Of a stretch of 64,000 nucleotides of DNA, positions 1 through 11,700 are shown in pieces. The stretch is from Nansenia antarctica (Eukaryota > Chordata > Actinopteri > Argentiniformes > Microstomatidae), in NCBI GenBank assembly GCA_963989245.1, contig OZ022353.1:27486593-27550592 (forward strand), given 5' to 3'. Under the pieces are notes generated by a model. The model was not told where the DNA came from, did not search any database, and saw only the letters and a list, made by a program, of their open reading frames with translations. The position numbers and the translations under genes are program-made. How positions within the stretch are numbered: position 1 is the first letter of the stretch; each line of letters starts with the position of its first letter.

Positions 1-630
1 CGCAGTTTGCAGGCTTGAAATGTACATATTTGTGCCTCAGCACTACACCTGATTTTTTCAGTCCAGCAGCTGCCATCAATCCGTCCAGACTGTCCAGGGC
101 CCAGAACCTAGGTCTTTGCTGTGTTCAGGGCCTGGACGGCCCTGTGGTAGAAGCTGTTCTTCAGTCTGTTTGTCCTTGCGGCCCTGGTCCTGAACCGCCT
201 TTTCGAGGGCAGCCGGGTAAAGTGTTCGTACCCAGGGTGGGTTGGGTCCCTGGAGATCTTGGAGGCCTTCCTGAGACAGCGTGTGTTGTACAGCTCTTCC
301 AGAGAGGGGAGGGGGGCGCCGGTGATCTTCTGGGCTGTTCTCACGACTCTCTGTAGCGCATTTCTCTCCGCGGTTGTGCAGCTGGAGAACCAGTTGCAGA
401 TGCCGTAGGTGAGGATGCTCTCCACTGCGCCGCGGTAGAAGGTCACCAGTATCTCCTGCTTGCTGTGTTCCTTCCTGAGGACTCTCAGGATGTATAGCCG
501 CTGTTGTGCCTTCTTGATGGTGGCTTTTGTGTTGTCCTTCCAGGTCAGGTCATCCCGCATGTGCATCCCCAGGAATCGGAGGGTTGAGACTCTCTCCACG
601 CTCTCTCCGTCGATATCCAGAAACGTGTAC
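1..630 (-). mobile_element. LINE (L2/CR1-like non-LTR retrotransposon) fragment, 3' part
   Basis: The minus strand has an open frame at 599-108 that reads as the C-terminal part of a non-LTR reverse transcriptase. Landmarks are FLGMHMRDDLTWKDNTKATI, AVESILTYGICNWFSSC and ITGAPLPSLEELYNTRCLR. The same protein segment occurs in the + strand copy at 40624-41626, and a 3'-end-only copy lies at 51541-51712 on the minus strand. Homology to the copy at 40624 begins near 630; the 3' end is lost off the left edge. It is an inactive 5'-truncated copy inside a chd6 intron. The clade name is by resemblance only. Confidence 0.85.
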
Positions 631-3029
631 TATTCAGCCGTTGATAGTGGACTTAATAGTCTTGGTACCCTCCTTGAATAGGTTGACACGATGCATAGAT
701 AATGAAGAGACTACTGTGTACTATGTACACTGCAGGCCAAGGACTCATCCCACAGCTAACCAATGAGCATTTCCCCTTGAAAATCTGAGCTCAATATTTC
801 AGTTGGTCAATGAGGTTCAGAGAGAGAAAAGATTTTTCCACAGACCATGTAGTGTACGTAAGCATGCTATTATACCGCTATTATATGGTCTGGCGCTAGG
901 ATAGATATAAGCCTGTATTGCCTCTAGTTCATTCTTGAAATAATAATAAACAATTGATTTAATTGAAAAGTGCCTTTCTCAACCTCAAGGACACTATACA
1001 GAAAAAAGAGAAGCAGGACAATAAGTAAAAAAACACAACAAACAGAATAGAGATACAGAAGATACAATTGTATTCAAAAAGAAAATAAATGATTAAAAAG
1101 GTGTAAGACCTCAGGCAGCGATGGGGAATAGCCTCATCATTGTCTCCAGTCATGTTCTGCCCATAGTCTACCTCTGAAGTAATACAATGAATTGAAATAG
1201 AGAGACAATGATCCAAATAAATGGACCAATAAAACAATAAGATGACTTGCACTAAAACATGAGATTTCAGTGAGCTGTTTTGTTAATGATAATAATAATG
1301 CATTGTATTTATATAGCGCGTCTCAAAGACGCTGACAATATGTGACAACTGACAATGAAAAGGGCTACCTGTAGGCGAAATCATTTTTCAGTTTTTTACA
1401 TGTGCTTAAACTACATATTGTAAGCTTTCAAATGATGCGTCATACATTGAAATCGGAAACAAATTGAAGACAACATGAGTATTTGAAAGTTGCTACACCT
1501 GAAATCACTAAGCAGAGAAAATGCCTTTCGAAGATGTTGTTTTTTTCTCACCTTCACAGCCAGGTAATGGGCGGTAACAATGTCTGGTTAACCCCACCCC
1601 CAACCACTCAGCTGTCAATATCTGTCAGTGTTACTCACTGGGTCAGATAGCTACAGTATAGCTAACATTATTACCTAGCAAGGTATTACCTAAGCTAATT
1701 AGCCAGCTTATCATTATGGAGGCTTTATGGTTGTTGTAACTATTATTCTTTTAATGATACAAAAAAGTCTTGAATCAGAATCAGAATTTATTTTACAGTA
1801 CACAATAATACAAATCTTTGGCTGTGGTTCTTCAACATTAGCTTTGCAGCAAGGTACATAATCACAACAATACCATCATCACAATAATCACAAGTAAATA
1901 AGTAAAGTAAGTAATGATAAGTAATAAAGTGATAAGTGATGGTAGTCGCACTACAGCTGAATTAAAGTGCAATCAATAGTGTAACATGCTGTGCAAAGTT
2001 CAACAAGATGAAAATGAAAGTGTTCAGGTATTTCTCAAGTAGTCAGGTAGTGTGCAATTCCTGTGTCCTAATGTTTTCAACATTAGCATTGCAGCAAGGT
2101 TCTCTGATCAAAAAGATACTTCTGTCTGGCCAGATCTTGACATCAGTGATTTTCAGCCATAACCACGCCAGGTTCCTTATATCAAAGCTGAAACAGACAA
2201 AAATAAACGCAGTTAGCTAGCTGTACACGGTATCAACAACACAACACAACAGCATAATGTGCTACTATGCGATTGTTTTAGAAAGTCTTACGCAATACCA
2301 CACATAACTTACTAGCTAATGCTAGCTAGCTAACACGGCTAGCCCAACCCAATTAACAAAAGACAAACAGTTAACTAACTGTACACAGTAGCAACAACAC
2401 AACTTATAAGAACAGCATAATGTGCTACTATGCGATTGTTTTAGAAAGTCTTTAAAAGGCAATACGACGACACAGAACGTACTAGCTAATGTTCGCTAGC
2501 TAACGCGGCTAGCCCAACACAAACAAAGGACTGTATGCTGCTCACCCAAAAGCAGAACGTGTTGTGGTATGTTGATCCTGTGAAATCCCTATGTTGTCCT
2601 AGTAAAGTTTCGTTTATTGGGGACTTTCTTTGTGCCTTCAGTCATTACTGAACAATTGATGAGCTAAGCAGTGTTCATTCTAAGCTAAATACATTGACAT
2701 TCTCAATGAACACATGGAAACAAACACGGCGACCTTTGTCCCGCCCCCTCGAGCTCAACAGCCAATCACACCCAAGTGAAAGCATATGTTATTTCATGAC
2801 AAACAAGCCTATTTTGTTGCTAGATTACACTTATTTAATGAACGTAAAACTGTTCGGAAAAATAACGAGTGGGTACTTCACATCTTCAAGTTGAATGTTA
2901 GCTGAAAAAAAACGAAAATCTGAGTTTTAGGTCAGAAATACTTTAAAGACCGATTTGACGTATTTCTGTTTCCCGAGAGGTGTCTTATTACATCGTCAGT
3001 CGACACATATGGGAAAAACAGAAACAACC
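631..3029. other. chd6 intron, AT-rich, with dispersed repeat fragments and no gene
   Basis: No exon-like coding frame is seen. 1290-1330 reads, on the minus strand, as a LINE tail of the GCGCTATATAAATAC...(ATT)n type. 1360-1530 is a dispersed repeat that recurs at 61420-61580 with the shared core TGTGCTTAAACTACA. 1711-1745 recurs at 24720-24760. 1775-1990 is a LINE 3' end in minus orientation beginning AATCAGAATCAGAATTTATT, related to 32889-33046. 2240-2520 contains two similar blocks around TGTGCTACTATGCGATTG. None has coding potential. Confidence 0.6.
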
Positions 3030-3039
3030 AGCAACAGAT

Positions 3040-3560
3040 AACATGAGCACATAGAACACAGAGTTCGAACGGGGAACAAGTAACGAACGGGGAACAAGTA
3101 ACGCAGCAATGTCCAGGGGGGGGAGGGGGGTGGCAGGGTTAGGGGAGATGGTTAGGGGTAGGGGAGGTTGTATGCATGGGAGAACAGGTAGGTTTTGAGG
3201 TGGGATTTACAAGTGGAGAGTGAGGGTGAGTCTCTGAGTGGTTGAGGGAGAGAGTTCCAGAGGCGGGGTGCAGCTCGTGAAAAGGCATGGTCTCCGAAGC
3301 CTTTGAGTTTTGAGGGTGGGACAGTGAGGGGAACAGTGGATGAGGATCGGAGGGTACGGGTAGGGCGGTGGGGGCGAAGGAGGTCAGTCAGGTAAGGGGT
3401 GCCAGGCTATGGAGGGCTTTGTATGTGAGGAGGAGTACTTTGAATTTGATACGTTCTTTGATGGGGAGCCAGTGGAGAGAGTGGAGGACAGGAGTGATGT
3501 GGTCACGGGACCGGGTGTTTTGAAAGCAGGCGGGCGGCGGAGTTTTGGACCATCTGAAAT
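3040..3560 (-). mobile_element. LINE reverse-transcriptase C-terminal fragment (L2-like)
   Basis: Minus-strand translation gives the standard fish LINE C-terminus: ITPVLHSLHWLPIKERIKF, then KVLLLTYKALHSLAPLT, a frame break, then RAAPRLWNSLPQPLRDSPSL. It ends about 60 bp upstream of chd6 exon 3622, so the exon's acceptor region is partly of retrotransposon origin. It is broken and not functional. Confidence 0.8.
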
Positions 3561-3621
3561 CTATGTTCTTGACCCATATCACCAGTGTAACTTGTGCTGT
3601 GTCTGTGTTTCTGCCCGCCAG

Positions 3622-3789
3622 GCCCAAGCTCGCTGCCACCGGATTGGCCAGAGCAAAGCGGTGAAGGTGTACAGACTGATCACCAGGAACTCGTACGAGA
3701 GGGAGATGTTCGACAAGGCCAGTCTGAAGCTGGGCCTGGACAAGGCTGTGCTGCAGGACATCAACCGCAAGGGGGCTACCAATGGCGGG
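3622..3789 (+). CDS. chd6: chd6 exon: end of SNF2 helicase C-terminal lobe
   Basis: The 56 codons begin AQARCHRIGQSKAVKVYRL, which contains helicase motif VI (HRIGQ with its arginine finger), and end QDINRKGATNGG. The acceptor CCGCCAG and donor GTGAGT define a phase 0-0 exon. The family continues directly into QQLSK in the next exon. This is the core ATPase module, so the call is firm. Confidence 0.95.
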
Positions 3790-5649
3790 GTGAGTGACCC
3801 TGACACCCTGCTCTGCAAGAAAGTCCAGTGTTTGCTGCCTTGGGGGGGTGGCATGGACTGTGGCATTTTTTCGAGTATTTATAATCTAATAAGATGTATA
3901 AATTGATCCATAACATCATTCTAATTGAATATTGGGTTGCCGTGTGCAATGCAGTCTGAATGTCATTTTGACCTTACTCTCAAAAAAAATGTATGTCCAT
4001 CTATGGAAAAACAGACATTTCCAATGAGTGAGGGTTTGTTCCAATGCTTCAATCCACTGTCCATGTACTGTAAATATACCGTTGTGGTATTACCATAAAG
4101 CCCAATTCTAACAGAATAAGAAATATTGTATATCTACTTTAAGTAAAATAATAAAGTGCATCCAGTTATCTCTTTAGCTGGCAAGTGTGCAGCAGAGTAG
4201 CTCATCTCATTCACACCATGGGACTACAGGGCTCCACATTAACGCTGTTTTACTACCGGAGCAAATAAAACTTTCGCCGGGTTTGTTTGCGCGAGCACGA
4301 CGACGCTGCTATATCCCGGATATGATCGACAGGCGAGTACGCTTTGATAATATCTTCACTCACGATAATCTAGTCTAGTCTCGCGCCTGCGCCGTCTGTT
4401 GTTCTTCCTGCACACAGGTAAACATATCCGGGATATAGCAGCGTCGTCGTGCTCGCGCAAACAAACCCGGCGAAAGTTTTACTTGCTCCGGACAAGTAAA
4501 ACGACGTTAATGTCGAGCCCTGAACTATAATCAGACACTTTCTAGCCACAATAATAGCGATCAATTTGAGCCAACTTTCTCTGTCAGAACAGTCAGCAAT
4601 TATATTTGCTAACGTTTCAACTTACTTACTTTCATCTACAACTTACTTTCATCTGCTCAGACATTTCACCTGGCAAAAAATCTTGTGCGTCGCGCCAAAA
4701 AATAAATGCGAGCTATGCAAGACTACTGGCGGGCTAACGTTACCAACGAGCCCATTGGCTTGCCACTCGCCAGATTTGGGTTGGGTGCGTTTAAAAAAAC
4801 ACCAATATTTTAGCCTGCTTGTCAGATGTTTGGGGTCTACGTCCGTAATAATTCCTTTTTCTTGGGGAGGCAGGCGGCCCGCCCTCCCCCAAGGCAATTG
4901 TAGGGGAAACACTGAAGTGAAGGAATAACCGCTCAGCCTGACCACGATGTTGGCGTATCAGCCTGCTGCCGCACTCTATTAGATCAGCTACAGGACCTGG
5001 GTTGTTGCGGCCTGTGGTTGGTTACATAGCTAACGGTGGGGTGTAGATGTAACGGTGGGGTGTAGATGTAACGGTGGGGTGTAGATGTAACGGTGGGGTG
5101 TAGATGTAACGGTGGGGTGTAGATGTAACGGTGGGGTGTTTCCCAAAGTAGCAGCAGCTGTCTAAGCTGGAGCTGGAGGACCTCCTGAGGAAGGGGGCGT
5201 ATGGCGCCTTGATGGACGAGGAGGACGAGGGGTCCAAGTTCTGCGAGGAAGACATCGACCAGATCCTCCAGAGACGCACGCAGACCATCACCATCCAAAC
5301 CGAGGGCAAGGGCTCCACCTTCGCCAAGGTAACCCCTCTTTCCTTTGAACCTCTATCCCCCATAACACCTATCGCCATCCACTCAGAGAGGGGAAGGGCT
5401 CCATCGCTGCCTACTGTCGCGTGTTTCCCCCCCCTTCCCTTTGTCCTTAGCCATATGCATCTCATCTGGAACCCAGACCCCTGTCAGCAGTCTGGAAATG
5501 TACACCTACGGATGAGTTTATCCTGCTTTCCACTCATGGTGGTGGGGGGAGGGGAAGATGGAGCTAGTTCACTCATGTCTGATTTTATGCCTTGTCAGTT
5601 TTCTCAACATGTCCCAGTGTATGTTATTTGTGTGGTGTCAGTCCAGCTG

Positions 5650-5692
<43 letters not shown>

Positions 5693-5738
5693 TGCGTGCG
5701 TGCATGCCCGCCCCTGTATGTGTGTCCGTGTGTCCGTG

Positions 5739-5782
<44 letters not shown>

Positions 5783-8700
5783 TAGGCCAGCTTTGTGTCT
5801 TCTGGAAACAGAACTGACATTTCCCTGGACGATCCCAACTTCTGGGCCAAGTGGGCCAAGATAGCCGAGCTGGAGATCGACTCCAAGGCAGAGAAGGTAA
5901 CAGGGGCGGGGAGGGAGGTGAACTGGTGAACCCTGACTAGGTTAATAAAAACTGGACAAATGTAGGTGTTTTAAAACTTCTGACCGGTTGTGTACGCTGT
6001 GTGTTTCCAAGATGTTTGTGTCTGTGTGTGACTAAGCCTCCCTTTCTCTCTAACAGGAGAGCTTGGTGATTGACACTCCTCGCGTGAGAAAGCAGACGCG
6101 CCACTACAACTCGTTTGAGGATGACGAGCTGATGGAGTTCTCTGAGCTGGACAGCGACTCTGAGGAGAGGCCCTCCCGCACCCGCCGCATCAGCGAGCGC
6201 AACAGGCGCTACCTCCGCGCAGAGTGCTTCCGCGTGGAGAAGAACCTGCTCATATTCGGGTAAGACTCAACGCGGTCAAAGTCACACCTCAAGGTGTCGG
6301 CCCAAACCTTAACCACATACTCGTTAGAGTACGACACTAACACATTGTACAGTTGAAGTTATGCACTTAGGTTGTGCAGATTTCATGTTAACAAACTATA
6401 GTTTTGGCAGGTCGGTTAGGACATCTACTTTGTGCATGACACAAGGCATTTTGCCAATGATTGTTTACAGACAGATTATTTCACTTATAATTCACTATAT
6501 CACAATTCCAGTCGGTGATTACATACATTCTATCTGTGGATGTATTTTAAGGCCTACCTTCAAACTCAAAGTGCCTCTGCTTGATGTCATGGGAAAATCA
6601 AAAGAAATCAGCTAAAACCTCAGAAAAAAAATGTGTGGACCTCCACAAGTCAACAATTTCCAGGTGAAGGTACCACGTTCATCTGTACAAACAATGTTAT
6701 AAACACCATGGGACCACGCAGCCGTCATACCGCTCAGGAAGGAGACGCGTTCTGTCTCCTAGAGATGAACGTACTTTGGTGCGAAAAGTGCAACTTCCAA
6801 AGTTGTGGCAAAAAGGCTTAAGGATAACAAAGTCAAGGTATTGGAGTGGCCATCACAAAGCCCTGACCTCAATCGTAGAGAAAATGTATGGGCAGAACTG
6901 AAAAAGTGTGTGCAAGCAAGGAGGCCTACAAACCTGACTCAGTTCCACCAGTTCTGTCAGAAGGAATGGGCCAAACCTGACTCAGTTACAGCAGTTCTGT
7001 CAGGAGGAATGGGCCAAACCTGACTCAGTTACAGCAGTTCTGTCAGAAGGAATGGGCCAAACCTGACTCAGTTACAGCAGTTCTGTCAGGAGGAATGGGC
7101 CAAACTTATTGTGGGAAGCTTGTGGAAGGCTACCGGACACGTTTGACCCAAGTTAAACAATGTAAAGGCAATGCTACGTACTAACTAAGGCAATGCTACG
7201 TACTAACTAAGTAATGCTACCACATACTAACTAAGTAATGCTACCACATACTAACTAAGTAATGCTACGTCCTACTAACTAAGTAATGCTACCACATACT
7301 AACTAAGTAATGCTACCACATACTAACTAAGTAATGCTACCACATACTAACTAAGTAATGCTGCCACATACTAACTAAGTGTATGTGAACTACCACATAC
7401 TAACTAAGTGTATGTAAACTTCTGACCCACTGGGAATGTGATGAAAGAAATAAAAGCTGAAATAAATGTATTCTCTCTACTATTATATATTATATATTAT
7501 GCGATACCCTCATCAGGCTACAATGGAGGAAAAGTGGGCAATCGTGCAACCATGGATAAAAGCTAAATACGTCCTTTTCAAGAGGTCTTCAGATGTTGTA
7601 CATATCTTTTTTGGGAATATCCAAATGTTTCACCAGTTGTTTTCCATTTTGTGAGACTTGAGCGATACTTCGACCACTTCTGCATTTCCTTCTCACTTCT
7701 CTCCCTGTCGCTCGAGTCTAAATGCAATGTAACATTGCGGTTTGGATCACCACAATTTCTGATGGACAACATCTGAAGACCTGCACCGCTAAATGGAGAG
7801 TGTTGCCATTTCCTAACGGTATATCTGCATTTCTTTGAGCCTTTCGTTTACGATTGCACTCATTTCTTCCATTGCCTGATGAGGATTTCACTGGTGCTGA
7901 TAGAGATTTGGTTAAAAAAAAATTTTATCGGAACCAATCCTTTAAATGTCCTACTAGCCTCATGGTCTAGTATTCTGCCTGGTTTGTTTGTATGAGTTGG
8001 CTGGTCTGTGGCACTCATGTCTCCTCTTTCTCTCCGCTCTCTCCCTCCCTACCCACACACCACAGCTGGGGTCGTTGGAAGGACATCCTGACCCACGGGC
8101 GGTTTAAGTGGCACCTGGCAGAGCGCGACATGGAGCTGCTGTGCCGGGCGCTGCTGGTCTACTGTCTGCGCCACTACAAGGGCGACGACAAGATCAAGAG
8201 CTTCATCTGGGACCTCATCACACCCACCAAGGACGGCCATGACCAGGCTCTGCAGAACCACTCTGGTGAGAGGCCTGCTGCACGTCCACCTGCTACAACT
8301 CACTCACCTGGAAATAAGGAAAGAGTAGCTCAAACCCAGAAATGTAGAGCCAATATGGGAAATCAGCCAGCGTGTTTGTTTCTTTTGTTTTGTTCTTTTA
8401 TCGGGGTTTAAAGCAGCTTCGCTATAAATAAATACAAAGATATAAGTCAACACTTAGCCCTAGTCCAATGTTATGTCCCATAATGGTTCCAAATGACTAT
8501 AGCCATATCTCCCTGAATCACAGCCTTGTGTGCTTTTGTGGCCCTAAATGCTCCTCTGGTGAGGTGAATGTATGGTACCTCTCCTCCTCAGGCCTGTCAG
8601 CACCGGTTCCCAGGGGGCGCAAGGGCAAGAAGCTGAAGAACCAGCTGTCCCAGCCAGAACTGAAGTACGCCGACTGGCTGGTCCACTGCAACCCAGAGGT

Positions 8701-11700
8701 GGTACTGCAGGACGAAAGCTACAAGAAGCACCTCAAGCAGCACTGCAACAAGTCAGTCACTTACAGTGTTTGACATGTTTTTGTTGTTTAATGTGACGTA
8801 AATGTAATTTAGAGAACAAATACTCAATTCCAATAACAACACATGATTCTGATGAGACTGTGGGGAATGTAAGCCCTACCCAGAGTGTAACAACACATGA
8901 TTCTGATGAGACTGTGGGGAATGTAAGCCCTACCCAGAGTGTAACAACACATGATTCTGATGAGACTGTGGGGAATGTAAGCCCTACCCAGATACCGGTC
9001 TGTGAACTAGAGTGTTGAGGTGTATAGTAAACGACTAATAGGGTGAGAAGGGATGAGGGTGCTGTACTACCTAAAAGAGCGGATATGTAGTGTGTCAAAA
9101 ACAAGTGTACAATACTGAACCAGGGGTAGTGGTGGTCTAGTGGATAGTGAGTTGGACTTGTGATCGGAAGGTTGTGAGTTCAAATCCCGCCTGAAACCAC
9201 ACCACTTCTAGTGTGCCCTTGAGTAAGGCACTTAGCCCTCAGTTACTCCAGGGGGAATGTCCCTGTAATTCGTAATTGTAAGTCGCTTTGGATAAAAGCG
9301 TCTGCTAAATGGCAAAATTATTAAATTAAAATTATAAATTAACCAGGAAGTGGCTTGTGTTCCTGTGCTCTCCCCAGAGTGCTTCTGAGGGTGAGGATGC
9401 TGTACTACCTAAAGGTCGAGGTCCTGGGAGACGCCGCGACCCAAACCCTGGAGGGTGCGACCCAAACCCTGGAGGGCGTCCCTGCCAGGTAACTTTCCAA
9501 AAATAGTTGTATTGAACCTACCGTCATTTACATGCAAACCAGGAGGGTGCCCAGTTCAGAGAGGGGTGGAGAGAAGGATCAGGTGGTTAACAGTGACCAA
9601 TGCAGCAGACAGGTCCAGAAGAATGAGAACAGAACAGAGGAGAGGGATGACGCTCCAGCAGAATGGAGTGCCTCTGTTACAGCCAGGGGAGCAGTTTCAG
9701 TGCCGGATCGGTGAGGGTCAAGGAGGTTGTTCTAAAGGAGCTAGTGAGATAATTAGTCCTTGGGCCAAACCATTTTTCATTACCATCTGGGTGGGCAAAT
9801 TCTAGATGTGATTTTTTAATTCCTATACATCCCTAGATTATGTTTTGATATGATAGACCTTTTGGTTTGGCAGCTTATTGGTGGTTATCACCTCTTAAAG
9901 GTATGGACTGCTTTTCTTCAAAACCGAGTTTTGCCAGAAAAAGTCCCCTGCCATATCTTGCTCCCCTTCGTATGATTTGCGCATAGCTGTGCTGTGGTTG
10001 TCATAGAGACATGAGCCCTTTCATGTTCTTTATGCGCCTGAGTCTCCTAAACACGTAGAGACCAACCCCGAGTCGATTAGAGCTTCCTACGACGAGCTAT
10101 GGTAACTTTCCCGCACCTACCCCCTACCGGTGAATGCATAATTTTTTGCGGTTTTCCGGAGGTATTGTGCGGTAGGTGCGGGAAAGTTACCATAGCTCAG
10201 CGTAGGAAGCTCTGAACGACTCAGGGTTGGTCTCTACTTGTTCAGGAGACCCTGGCCCATGTCTCTATCACAACCACAGCCCGAGCTACGCGCGGCTCAC
10301 GCGAAGGGGAGCAAAATATGTCAGGGCATTCTATTTTTCTTTTGTGGACCGAATGCAGGACACTATAGATCCATAGGAATAAAAAAATCACATCTAGGAT
10401 TTGCCCACCCAGATGGTAATGACATTTTCAATTTTGGGGTTTGCCCAAGGACTAAATTGCGTTCAAGGGTTTTAGATAAGAAGGAGAGAAGCGATACCGG
10501 TCTGTAGTTATGGACTGCCAATGGGTCAAGAGTTGGCTGGAAAGTTGGTTGTAAAGTTGATAAACCAGAGGCTGAGTGTCGGGCAGTGGGTTTGGGAGAG
10601 ATGGTAGCAGTGTTGGCGAGAGGTAGAGAGAAAGAGCTGGGGGTCGGGGGGGGGGGGGGGGGGGGTTGAGGAGTGAGGAAAATGTGGAGAACAGTCAGAG
10701 GTCAGCTGATGCAGAAGAGGTGTAGTTGAGGAGGAGAGAGAGATTACGGTTTTAGGTCTTCAGGGAGGCCGGTTCTTCTCCATTTCCTCTCAGCTGCCCG
10801 GAGCCCTATTCTACAAGCTTGCAGGGTTTCAGACTGCCAAGGAACGCATGGAGAGGATCATGCTGAGCCTCAAGGTCAGTGGACAGAGAGAGTTGAAGGA
10901 TGAGGAAAGAGTGGACAGGAGGGTAGAGGAGGCTGCATCAGTGGATAGAGGGGAGAAGGATTCAGCAGAGGGTAGGGAGGATAAGACAGGAAGAGAGAGT
11001 CATGGGGGAGAGGGTACGCAGGTTGCGATGAAAGGATACAGTGTGGGTAGAGACAGACTGGGAGGGGGTAGATTTGAGAGGAAGGGAGAAGGATACAAAA
11101 TGATGATCAGAAACTGGAAGAGGGGTAACAGTAAGGTTGTAGGTATGGGAGGATCTGCTGAAGACAAGGTCAAGCTGATTGCCCGCCTGATGAGTCGGAG
11201 GAGAGTGGGACAGGGTGAAATCGAAGGAGAGGAGAAGGTCAAGTAGTCCTGACGTGTGAAGCTTCTCAGACTGGATGTAGAAGTCACCCAGTAGTGTGAG
11301 TGGTGAGCGTCCTTAGGGGAGAAGCTGAGAAGGACATCCATCTCATTTAGGAAGTGGCCAAGCTGACAACAATGTGAAGTTTGACGGGGGAGGTTACAGA
11401 AACAACATGGAATTCTAAGGTGGATATGGACTAGGTGTGACGGGGGAAGGACATTATGTGACCACTTAGGTGAGATGAGGAGTCCCGTGGCTCCCCTTCC
11501 ACTAGGAAGTCCAGCAGTATGAGAAAAGGAATAGGCATCAGAGAGGACTGCCGGAGTAGCAGGCGTGGGCTGAGATAGCCTCTGCATTCATCAAGGATAC
11601 TTGTCCTATGTATAACACAGGTGTTGAAACACACGTCACAAATGAAAGGATCAATCAGAGTTTAAAACAATTAGTTTGAAATTCATGTTTTTCTTGGTAC

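Noticed and set aside
5209..5864. 202- and 90-residue frames with Cys/Val repeats
   Set aside because: They read through a real exon donor into intron and then the (TG)n microsatellites.
10801..10872. Exon-like stretch ending CCTCAAG|GTCAGT, reading LAGFQTAKERMERIMLSLK
   Set aside because: The surrounding minus strand reads as a LINE (LRAAERKW, NYRPVSLLSFLSK), and the exon chain 9378-9488 to 11787-11890 is already in phase without it.
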